From: Pseudopyrenochaeta lycopersici
Lineage: Eukaryota > Ascomycota > Dothideomycetes > Pleosporales > Pseudopyrenochaetaceae
DNA: 64,000 nt
Reading direction: 5' to 3'
Assembly (NCBI GenBank): GCA_003313425.1
Contig: NHZP01000093.1
Span: 27,680-91,679, forward strand
Part shown: piece after piece, positions 47,620-57,650 of the stretch
Layout of the letters: each line of letters begins with the position of its first letter
Numbering within the stretch: position 1 is the stretch's first letter
Made by a program: the position numbers and the translations under genes
Notes under the pieces: model-generated
The model's database searches: none
Seen by the model: the letters and a program-made list of their open reading frames with translations, nothing else
Told to the model about the DNA's origin: nothing

Positions 47620-48384
47620 TTAATCGTAATACCTTCCTTCCATACTCTCTATAATCTCGCATTTTTCGTCTATAGTAAAGGCTCGAACGAAATCCCGTGA
47701 AGATATGCCTCCTCCAGGGACGAGCCGTTGTGGAAACTCTTCCGCAATTCTGATAACACACACTCCGCCGCTGCTACGTCGAGTAGGCCATGCCACGAAG
47801 TAGGTGCTATTACGTTCAGGGTGGAACTAGTACTCCATCCGGTGCGGATACCAGCTCTAGCCCGGATATACTGGTGGGAGCGACCACCATGCTGCTCCCA
47901 AGCCCTCCAGCCGATCACAAAACTGGTCTTCTTTGACTAGGTGATAAGGTGAGGGTCGGTCCGTGTTGTTGAAGCGACTGATCTTGAGATAATCGAGATC
48001 CACAGGTGCGACATGCTGGATCCAGACGCCGCCGCCACTAGGCCAGCATGCCACTCTCGCCGTGCCATCGCCCAGAAGCTCAGAACGTTTCGTTGGCTCA
48101 CCAGTAGGGTTATAATCAGCGGTCTTGAAGCAGGCGATTGTCCGGTCCCAGGGCTCGCAGAACTTGAGTCGGTTTCGGCAGGAAGTATAACCTGAGATAG
48201 AGTTTAAAGACACAAGAGATACGCTGCCATTGCGTAAGCTTGTGGCTGTATCTTTAAATTCTATCCACCAGAACGCAGATTCAGGGTAGAAATTGAAGAA
48301 TATCCAAGCAACGAGCGGTATAAGCAAAATAACTGCGAGAGAACTGCAGCTAGTATGACGGTTTAATCCAGAAGTCCGTTTCAC
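47620..48384 (-). CDS. Signal-anchored protein of unknown function, 239 aa
   Basis: Exon 1 is 48384-47872 and exon 2 is 47826-47620. Together they make 720 nt, 239 codons plus TAA, joined by a 45-nt intron (GTATAT...CTAG, 47827-47871). The N-terminus MKRTSGLNRHTSC is followed by one hydrophobic helix (SLAVILLIPLVAWIFFNF), so the protein is secreted or a type II membrane protein. The rest has six or more Cys (SCRNRLKFCEPW, TIACF, ARVACW) and many Trp. I do not recognise a family. The intron lacks a clear branch site, so the C-terminal exon is less sure. Without splicing the frame ends at 47857. Confidence 0.5.
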
Positions 48385-50286
48385 ACAGAAATTTTGTTCC
48401 TAATAGGCTGTACCCTGCACGAAGGCACAGGTTTCTACATCCGGCGACTTCTTCTCCATAGTAAGCGCGAATAGGTATTACTTTAGAGATAATCTGGGAT
48501 GGGTGACAGAACGATTAGGTACAGATCGAGATATATGAAGGTCGCAAAGTAGATGAATTCAGGCTTACACCAGCCTAATGGGTATTTACGAATTTCATAA
48601 GGTTCCAATGGCGACGTCAAAAATAGATCGTTAGAGTCGAGGGCGTTGGAGGTGCTAAGCTACGTAGATACCTGGTGTGACTTAAAGCGTGCATGACCTC
48701 TCTAGTAGCATTGGCTTGTTTGCAATAAACTTTGCGCAAAAAGACTAAACAAACGGGCAGCAAATAATACGGCTATGGGCTTGCCAAGTTCTTTTGGGCA
48801 TGACTGCGCCTCCACGAGAGGGTCAGAGAAAGCGGAGCGGAGAAGATGCGAGCAAACCAGCTGTTAAAGGGCGCAAGATCACACTCCAGGAACGCGCGGA
48901 AGCGCCTAGAAAAGCGATTCAAAAGCAGAAGCAGGCTTCAAATGATCGGCCTTTGGCAGCAAATTCATCTAAAGAGGTTCGTGGACCAGATCGCAGTAGA
49001 TCACACAAGGATGGGCAGGTTTTAAGAGTGTCAAGGACCGGGCGCAAAATTTCTCCTCCACGGCGATTTTTAGACTAAATAAGTAAACAGATTCTCTAAG
49101 TACTATTTTTATACGGCTAAAAAGTTCTATATAAATTAGTTACCAGCGTTTCGCTTGTCCGTGCCCATTTTAAAATCCGGCGTTTGATTTTTGATGGGTG
49201 GTCAAAATAACTCAGGGATACAAAGTCTGGCTCGCCCGTGGGGTACGTTATATAGTAACTTAGGCTAGTTTAGGCTAACTGTTTTGCACTATGTCCGTGC
49301 TCCGTAATTTGGCTTATTTCTTTTCCTCTCTTTCCCGTGCCTTTTGCGCCTTTGCCTTTGCTTTCTCCTCCTTCTCTCGCGCCTGCTGGATCCTCCTTCC
49401 TCCGCGATAGACTTTTGTAGTGGGCTTTCAATCTCCAACTCGTCTGCTTACTGTGCGGCGCATAGCCTCGCCATGGATGTCTGCTAATTTCGTCCTTCCA
49501 AGGTCGTCATGCAGCTACACATGATCCTAACTCTAAAATAATTCCAACGTCCCTACATTTGTGGTGCAGACATTACACCAGCAACTCATCGTCTTCTGAT
49601 TTAAGAATTCGATGGGTGGCAAGTCTCTTAAGTCTCAGCTGGCGGGCATTGCCACCGCCGATGGCGTACGGCTGGCTGCGCTCTCACTAAAACCCATGAT
49701 CCGGATTGGTTGGAAGCGGCATAATCCGTTAATCACCAGCCCCAAGCTGAATGAGATCGCTCAATCATTCATGAGACTTCAGGTTCCTTGCTCACTTATT
49801 CTTAGCCTGCGAAGAATTGAACTGTCAAGGAATTTCGGTTCCACATACAGGTCCTGTAGAGTAAGATAGCCTTTAAAGCCCTTGCTCATGCGATTTCTAT
49901 TACATATCCGGGCTGTAAATAGCGTTGCTTACCCTATATTTGATATCAGGACAGCTACCTGCCTTGACTATATCTCTACAGCACGACTCTAGGAGGCAGG
50001 CCTTATGAACACCCAGAACTATGCGGTCTCCCCCTTTTTTCTCTTGCCCCGTGCGTTCGCTAATCTTACGAAACAGAAGGAGAACACCTAGAAGAATGCG
50101 TCCGCCCCCTTTATTCTGCAACTAAACCTTTCTTAGCTAGTTCTCTAACCTAGATTAGCTAGTACCTACGCGTAACGCGTTAGAGCATAAATCGCGTTCC
50201 TAGACGCGTAACTACGCGTTCTATATAATAGAATAAATAAGAGTAAAAGCGAGAGGGAACAAAAGAGAGAAAAAGAAAGAGTATCT
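48385..50286. other. Intergenic, transposon-like fragments and unsupported small ORFs
   Basis: 48800-49078 (+) is an open basic frame (MTAPPREGQRKRSGEDASKP) with no recognised family. 49320-49410 on the - strand reads YRGGRRIQQAREKEEKAKAK, similar to the charged C-terminal helix of pogo transposases. 49612-49869 is an open frame without support. From 50130 the sequence is short RIP-like AT-rich DNA. Confidence 0.35.
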
Positions 50287-50792
50287 ATGATGTTTACCTT
50301 TCTCCCATCCTACAGCGTCCTTGTCTGCCGCCAGCATACCTGCGCTGTCTACGGCCTAGATCAGCACCTAGAGCGCCAGCATAGTATACCTGCAACGCAG
50401 CGGAGAGAGCTGCTCGCAGCCTACTAAGGCCTTAACTTAAACCCGCCAGCGGAGGTCCTTCTCCCTCAACTAAACAGCCCGCCTATCGCGGAGCTAGGTT
50501 CCCCACAGGACGCATTTCTCTGCTGTAATTACGTTGCTAGCAGTAGTAGCAGCAGTAGTAGTAGTAGCACTACTACTAGTAAGCGCTGCGGCTTTCTAAG
50601 CATAAGCCGTAAGTGTATACAGAAACATATAAACGAGCAGCACGGTATAAAGCTTACACGATGGTCCTCTGCCTCTGCGACCTCGTACCAGGAGCACGCT
50701 ACGCAGCTATGGAGGCCAGTTAAGGTGCAGACTTTTTTCCGCGAACGGCGCTACGTCCGGTACTTTGTAGTACAGGCAGAGGTACAGGAGTA

Positions 50793-50925
50793 GGCACAGG
50801 AGCAGGCACAGGAGCAGGCACAGGAGCAGGCACAGGAGCAGGCACAGGAGCAGGCACAGGAGCAGGCACAGGAGCAGGCACAGGAGCAGGCACAGGAGCA
50901 GGCACAGGAGCAGGCACAGGAGCAG
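50793..50925 (+). repeat. 12-bp tandem repeat (GGCACAGGAGCA) in TLH pseudogene
   Basis: About eleven near-perfect units encode an AQEQ repeat in the TLH frame. The first unit has a CAG-to-TAG change. Confidence 0.9.
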
Positions 50926-53111
50926 ACGCAGGATCAGCATTCGGGGCAGCAACAACAGCAGAGAAAGCGGCTAGACCCTAAGGAGAGGCTCACTAGCTTG
51001 TTAGCTGAGTGGGAAACTATTGAGCGTCAGGATAACAAGGCAATCAGCCAAATCGCTGAAGAGGCCTTAGCCTACGACCGCACTGGCTGGTTAAAACGGA
51101 CGCAATGGGAGCAGCACCTTAAAGCCTACCCAGACTGGAAGCAGCTCGCCTACGCTGTGCGACCGCCAGGCGACGACGAGCCAGTATTACAATGTACAGT
51201 ACGCCGCGTTGAAGAGGTAGTTGAGCAGGCTGTCGAGGGGCTCAGCTCGCTATCAATTGAGACGTTGCGCTGGCTACGTAGTGCAACACCACAGCAGTCT
51301 GATTGTCGCCCTCTAGGTCGTATGCAGAAGATAGAAAGCCAACGTCGCGCAGCACGGCTCTGGGCACGACTTATTTGCTACTGCCTGCGGTTAATTGCTG
51401 CCGGAGAGAAAGAGAAGGAGGAGGAAGACGCAGAGGACGGATTCCAGCATATCGTCCGCCTATTCCCCTGGCACGGAGGGCAGAAGCAGGAAGCAGTGAA
51501 GCTCTGGAGACTACTGACTGCTGCCGACGGAAGTAGTCACGTAGCTGAACAGCAGAAGGCTATCCTAAGCCTGTCTAAGGCACTGTTCTGCCAGGAGGTA
51601 TACTGTCAGCCGTTTCATAGCGGTATAATCCACTTCCTCGCCGCGCTAGCTATTAACCCAGATACGAACTGACTACGCGACGCCTCGCAGTTCTCAACGC
51701 TTCTTAGCTCAATCGTCTACTGCGTCCGCGTCCTAGCAGCTGAAGCTTTCCTCCCATCTACCCAGCGCGCAGAGCAGGGTGCTGCTAAGACAGCTGCTCT
51801 ACTACATCAGCGAGCGCGCTATCTTGTCGATGGCTCGCATAGCCCGATGAGCATTATGATTAGTCTACTTGCCTACGCTAAGCATATCTCTCTACGTACC
51901 CTAGGCCGTATTGCAGGCAGTATGTGGTGGTCTCCTAACCGCCAGACGTTCTTCCTTAAAGGCCGGCCTATTAAGCTAGAGCGCTTTCGCGCTATGGCAC
52001 AAGGACTAGTAGCGAAGGCAGAGCAGATCCTTTGGGGGGAACTGCTCTGGGTAGAGGAGCAGGCACAGCGACGCTCTACTAACCTAGCAGCTATCCAAGA
52101 CAATATGACAACAGCACAGCGAGCAGGCTGCTTCTTAACACTAGCTCAGCTTAAAGAGGGCAGGGACTGGGTTCTCGCGCGGCTCGCGAGCGTGCCAGCT
52201 GCGCAGCGACTATATACATTAAGAGGGGAGCAGGAAGGCGAGGAGGGCAATTAAGGCAGCTAAGTCTACCAAGCTAAGGCGTCTATACTGTGGCATAAGC
52301 AACAGGTGCAGCGATATCTCCAGCGCGTGGGACGCTTCCTTGAGCTACTCTGTCTCGCGGTCTATATCACAGGCGGGCAGCCAGCGCGCGGGCCTGAGTT
52401 GCTGTCAGTTCGGTGGCGTAATGGGGTGCTCCAGGATCGCAACCTCTACGTGATTGATGGGCAGGTTACGCTAGTCACCCGCTACCACAAGACGCAGGCG
52501 TAGTGGGATCGACCTAAGGTAGTTCCGCGCTTCCTGCCAGAGGCGGTAGGGCAGTTGATCGCAGCGTACCTGCTCTACGTACGGCCTCTGCGGGCGATGC
52601 TGCTAGCTAGCTAAGGTAAAGTAGCTTTAGCATCGATGAACGACTACCTCTGGGCAGACAAGGATAAGCTCTGGGATATAGATAGGCTTACGCGTGCGTT
52701 AGCGGTCGAGTTAGTAGAGCTTCTAGGCACGCGGCTGACGATCCAGGAGTACCGGCACGTAGCTGTAGGTATTGGGCGCGAGGTAGTAGGACAGCGGTTT
52801 GCAGCAGGCTATTGTTAGGAGAAAAAGAGTCGCGGTAGTCACTGGGCGTTTGCGCCTGAGGTAGACGGTGGCAGTGACGGCGAGGAGGACGGAGAGGATC
52901 CGCTTGAGCTATAGAGCGGGCGTTTTACGACGACAGGACTAGTAGCCTATGCTGTACAGGCTGATATAGTACAGGGGCTAAGTGTTTGTTCAATTGACGT
53001 CTTCCGCACGTTAAGCTATAGCTGGCACGCCTTCCTTGGCTTCCTTCTACATACAGAGGCGAGTAGAAAGAGGAAGTAGGAGCAGAGCAGCCTAAGCGAT
53101 AGAGACGAGCC

Positions 53112-53290
53112 GCAGAAGAGGCAGCAGACGCAGCAGTTCCAGCAGACGCAGCAGTTCCAGCAGACGCAGCAGTTCCAGCAGACGCAGCAGTTCCAGCAGA
53201 CGCAGCAGATGCAGCAGTTCCAGCAATTCCAGCAATTCCAGCAGTTTGAGCAGTTTCAGCAGTTTCAGCAGTTCCAGCAGTGGCAACGGT
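53112..53290 (+). repeat. Gln-rich 18-bp tandem repeat at the helicase deletion junction
   Basis: Units of CAGCAGTTCCAGCAGACG grade into CAGCAATTC and CAGTTTGAG types. The repeat replaces the expected Walker A region and carries the change from one reading frame to another. Confidence 0.85.
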
Positions 53291-53969
53291 GGCAACTGAG
53301 GCAGAATTAAAGGCAGTAGTTAATAAGTCGCATGTTGTTATTACAGCAGACTCGTGGCGGACAAAGCTGCACAGGCTAAAGGATCTTCGGCTGCTACCGT
53401 GCCAGCAGGTACTACTTACAGCTACGTTGCCGCCGTCGCAGGAGAGGCAGCTACAGGAGGTAATGTTAATGCGCGGAGCAACAATTATCCGCGCAGAGAC
53501 AACGCAGCGACGTAGGACGCAGTACACAGTAGTTCGCTGCAGGCGTAAGGTAGAGCTACAGGAGACGGCTGTAGAGCTCGCGCGCAGGCTGATAGACGAG
53601 GCAAGGTTACTTAGTAGCGCGCAGGTAGCAGAGGTGGCAGTAGGACGAGAGGTAGCAAGAGCGAAAGGGGTCGTGTACTGTCGCAGTAAGGCGCTGTGTG
53701 AGCAGCTAGCAAGGCGGCTAGGCTGCGTAGCGTACCACGCAGGCATGCCCGAGCGCGCAGAGGTGCTAGAGAGGTGGAGGCAGTCAGGAGGGCTAATCAC
53801 ATGCACGTCAGCGCTTAGAGTAGGAGTAGATATTGCGCAGGTGCTCTTCACGCTGCATGTAGAGAGGCCGTGGGGGATAGTTGATTTCGTGCAGGAGAGC
53901 GGGCGAGCGCGAGGGGCAGGCAAGGCAGTGATTCTAGTCGTGCAAGGACAGCAGTGGCAGAAGGCTGAG

Positions 53970-54200
53970 GTAGAGGCAGAGGCAGAGGCAGAGGCAGAGG
54001 CAGAGGCAGAGGCAGAGGCAGAGGCAGAGGCAGAGGCAGAGGCAGAGGCAGAGGCAGAGGCAGAGGCAGAGGCAGAGGCAGAGGCAGAGGCAGAGGCAGA
54101 GGCAGAGGCAGAGGCAGAGGCAGAGGCAGAGGCAGAGGCAGAGGCTGAGGCTGAGGCAGAGGCTGAGGCTGAGGCTGAGGCAGAGGCAGAGGCTGAGGAG
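53970..54200 (+). repeat. GAGGCA hexanucleotide array (about 38 units) encoding Glu-Ala
   Basis: A near-perfect GAGGCA array with some GAGGCT units near the end, in frame after helicase motif VI. The opposite strand reads as long Ser-Ala or Leu-Cys frames, which are artefacts. Confidence 0.93.
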
Positions 54201-54619
54201 CAGCAACCGATGAACGATAGCGAGGTGATGGACGCGTTTATCAGCACAGTAGGCTGTCGAAGAGCAGTAATGAGTTAGTATATGGACGGCAGGCGATTAT
54301 CTTGCAGACAGCTACAGGCAAGAGCAGATACAGGAGTAGGCGGCGCAGCAGACAGGGCAGCAGAAGGCGTAGAGATAGCGTTCTGCGATAACTGTGAGGA
54401 GCAGGAGTATAGAGGGCAGAAACAGTAGCAGGACGAGGAGCAGGTACAGGCGAGGCAGGAGCAGGTAGTACGGGCGAAGCTCAATGAGCTATCGCAGACA
54501 ACGTGTCCATACTGCTAGGGTATGTTGCATAAAGTATTCAGGAGGGAGGAGGGCAAGGTAGCAGTACAGCAGGAGGAAGAGGAGGAGGAGTATAAGGCAG
54601 GGCAGCAAGAGGAGGAAGA

Positions 54620-54790
54620 GGCGGAGCAACAGACAGAGCAGCAAGCTGAGCGGCAGGCCGAGCAGCAGACTGAGCTGCAGACTGAGCAGCAGGCCGAGCA
54701 GGCCGAGCAGCAAGCTAAGCAGCAGGCCGAGCAGCAGGCCAAGCAGCAGGCCAAGCAGCAGGCCGAGCAGCAGGCCGAGCAGGAGCTCAA
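54620..54790 (+). repeat. Gln/Glu-rich 12-bp tandem repeat in TLH pseudogene C-terminus
   Basis: Units like GAGCAGCAGGCC and AAGCAGCAGGCC encode (E/K)QQA. The frame matches the upstream helicase frame. Confidence 0.88.
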
Positions 54791-55229
54791 GCAGAGAGAG
54801 TGCAAGGCGGCAGTACATAGTCTGTGGCAGTGTCTGCGGCTTAGGCAGGAGGGGTTACAGGATATAGAGGAGCTGCGGAGCAGGGTAAGGTATAAAAAGG
54901 AGGTTCAAACGTGCTAGAAGTGTGGGATAATAGAGTATCTCTGCGGCAGAACGCAGAGTAGTAAGCAGAGCAGTAAGCAGAGCAGTAAGTAGAGTAGTAG
55001 GCAGGCAGATTGCGCATAGCCGAACGTAGCGATAGCAGTGCTATATAGGCTACAAGTAGCAGTAGAGGCAAAAGCAAAGCTAGAGGTAGGTAGAGGAATT
55101 TAAGATAGTAGGCTTTGGGAGGTAGGATATCGTGGGCAGGTAGATAGTAAGGAGGAGCTAGGTAGATAGATAGGAGAGGTATATCAAGATAGGCGGATTT
55201 TTAAGCATATTACTAGTAAATAAGTAGCT

Positions 55230-57180
55230 AGTATTATATATAGTATCTTAGAAGAGGAAAGAAAGAAATAGATATAATTTATATAGTATTTATAAAAGAA
55301 TAGTTAACTAGTTTAAATAAGAAAAAAGAAGAAGAAAGTAAAGTAATTTAATATAAGATATTAGAAAGAGAGTAAATAATAGATAGCTGTATTTAATAAG
55401 AAAAAGAAGAAAGAGAGTAAAGTAATTTAATATAAGATATTAGAAAGAAAGTTAAGAATAGCTAGCTACTTTAAATAATATATAGAATAGCTATAATTAG
55501 GTTAATTTTTAGAAAAATTAAGTTTATATATAAGTTTTAGTAGAAAATACTATATAAATAATAACAGTAAGAAGCTATAGTATATAAAACTATTCTAGAA
55601 ATATAGTAGTATAACTTTTATAGTAGTACAACTTTTCTAGTAGTATAATAAAAAGTTATTAAAATATAATAGTTAAAAGATAAAAAGAAACGAAGAAGAA
55701 AAGTATTAGACTTAATAATTAATAATAGTATAGTAAAGAATAGTTTTTAAAGTAAAGTAAATAAAATAGTAGTAAAGAAGAATATAGTAAGTAAAGTTAT
55801 AGTAAGTAAAGTAGAAGTAAGTAAAGTAGAAGATAAAATAGTAGTATATAAGATAGTAGGAAGTAAGATAGTAGAAAATAAGATAGTAAGTTAAATTATA
55901 GCTAAAGTAGTAGTAAGTAAAAGAGTAGATAATATAGTAGTAGGTAATATAGTAGATAAAGTAGTAGATAGGAAAGTAGTAGGTAAAGTTGTTAATAAGT
56001 AAGTAGGTAAAATAAAAGTAGATAAAGTAGTAGTAAAAGAAGTAAAAGTAAATAATAGGTTAGGAGTATTAATAGGAAAAAAGAAGAGAAAAGTAAAATA
56101 ATTAAAATATAGTATAAGGACAAGTAAATAATAAGTAATTATAATTAAAAGAAAGAGGTTAAAAAGAGTAAAGTAATAAAAGATAAGTTAAAAAGTGCAA
56201 AGTAATAAAATAGAGGTTAAAGAAGAATAGATAGTAAGTAAGTAGTGTTACTTAGAAAAAAAAAAGATAGTATAATAATATAAAAGAGTATAGTATATAG
56301 AGTTATTATAAGTAATAGAGTAGATAGTATAGTAGAAGTAATATTATAAAAGTTTAGAATTTAATAAGAATAAAATAGTAGGAATAGTTTTAAAGTTAAT
56401 AAGAATAATAAAAGTAAGTAGTAAGTAGTTAAAGACTAAGTAGTAAATAGTATTATAAAAAAAATAAATGTAAAGTAATATAATATAGTAGAGAAGAATA
56501 GTAAGTTATAAGTAATAGAGTAGGTAGTATAGTAGAAGTAGTAAAATTAAGATTTAGCATTTTAAGAAAATAGGACAGTAGAAATAGTTTTAAATTTATT
56601 AAGAAATATTATTTAAAGTTAGTATAAGTAGATAGTAGTACGTAGAAAGTAGTTTTATGTTATTAAGGTTAAAAAAAGGAAAGTAATAGAATATAGTATA
56701 AGAGTAGAAAGATAGTAGGTATATAGTTTATAGTTTTAGTTAGTTAAAAAAGAGATTAGTAATTTAATATAGTATAGAAGGAGATAGATAGTAGAGTTTT
56801 CGTAGGTAGTTTTATAGAGTTAAGAGTTAAGAAAACAAAGTAATAGTATAAAAGTAATAGTATAGAAGTAATAGTATAAAAGTAATAGTATAGAAGTAGA
56901 TAAATAGTAAGGTTTTCGTAAGTAGTATTATAGAGAAAAGAAAAAGAAGAGTAAAGTAATTATATAAAGTATTAAGGGAGATAAATAGTAGAGATTTGGT
57001 ATCTAGTTTTATAGGAGTAAGAAAGAAGAGAGTAAAGTAATATAATATAGTATAGAGAGAGAAAGATAGTAGGGATTCGCTAACCGGTTTTATAGAGGTA
57101 AGAAAGAGGAGAGTGAAGCGATAGGATATAGTATAGAGGGCGAAAGATAGTAGGGATTTGCTAACCGCTTCTAACAGCAA
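55230..57180. repeat. Degenerate purine-rich minisatellite, RIP-like
   Basis: C is very scarce on the + strand, and the surviving C is mostly followed by T, so CA has been lost as TA. Toward the right end a unit of about 81 bp is clear (starts at about 56936, 57017 and 57098, containing AGTAAAGTAAT...ATAGTAGGGATT). The unit becomes less recognisable to the left. No gene is seen. Confidence 0.7.
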
Positions 57181-57188
57181 AGACCGAA

Positions 57189-57280
57189 GGGATTAAGGTC
57201 GTTTTTGGGGTTAATCCCCTGAAAAACCCTAGCAGTTGGGGCCTTAATCCCTAAGGTCGATAATATCAATGGGATTAAGG
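57189..57280. promoter_or_regulatory. Inverted and direct GGGATTAAGG motifs upstream of the intact helicase gene
   Basis: GGGATTAAGG occurs at 57189-57198 and 57271-57280, with its complement CCTTAATCCC at 57242-57251. The first two can pair as a hairpin around GGGGTTAATCCCC. It lies 370-460 bp before the ATG, on the edge of the minisatellite. A TATA-like TATAGAGTATATAT is at 57617-57630. A regulatory role is inference. Confidence 0.4.
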
Positions 57281-57650
57281 TCTGAACTTGCGTGGATTGC
57301 GCTGCAACTTCACAGTCTAATGCATCTAACTCCGTTGCGTTGATTGAACCAACTTTCATGACGATTGGACAAGTATGTCGTGAGATATTTAATGAAAAGT
57401 GTAATGGTTTTCGTGGTTGTTAGGGTAGGCCGTGCGCGTTTGAGTTGAGTAACAATGCCAAGATTAGGGTTTCGAGACACCATACAAAGTGCCCGGGGGA
57501 GAGTCCGACAGCGTGATAGACAAGGCATCACAAAAAGAAAGTTCATTGAAGTACAGTAATTTCCGTTAGAACGACCGCGAGGATTGCAACCATATAAGGA
57601 AGAGAAAGGGCAATTTTATAGAGTATATATTGTCTATGTAGATTAATACA

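Larger units (their letters stand above)
50287..55226 (+). pseudogene. Telomere-linked RecQ-type helicase (TLH), degraded copy
   Basis: From the ATGs at 50287/50290 (MFTFLPSYSVLVCRQHTCAV) it follows the layout of the intact copy at 57651: an N-terminal Cys/His segment, a central conserved region (TGGQPARGPELLSVRW, TRYHK, FLPEAVGQL, YRHVAVGIG), then helicase motifs LLTATLP, YCRSKALCEQLARRLGC and [11 protein letters not shown]. Breaks are TAA/TAG for Gln, TGA for Trp at 51670, and a frame change inside the repeat at 53112-53290. The ATP-binding part (Walker A) is absent, and DExH is present as NKSH (about 53317). Low-complexity arrays have expanded at four places. The last part (about 54900-55226) is AT-rich. 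Confidence 0.8.

Noticed and set aside
49612..49869. 85-codon + strand frame
   Set aside because: No recognised domain, no plausible promoter or splice context, and surrounded by transposon-like fragments.
52925..54247. Long minus-strand Ser-Ala rich open frame
   Set aside because: It is the antisense shadow of the GAGGCA array and the Gln-rich repeat of the helicase pseudogene; no domain is present.
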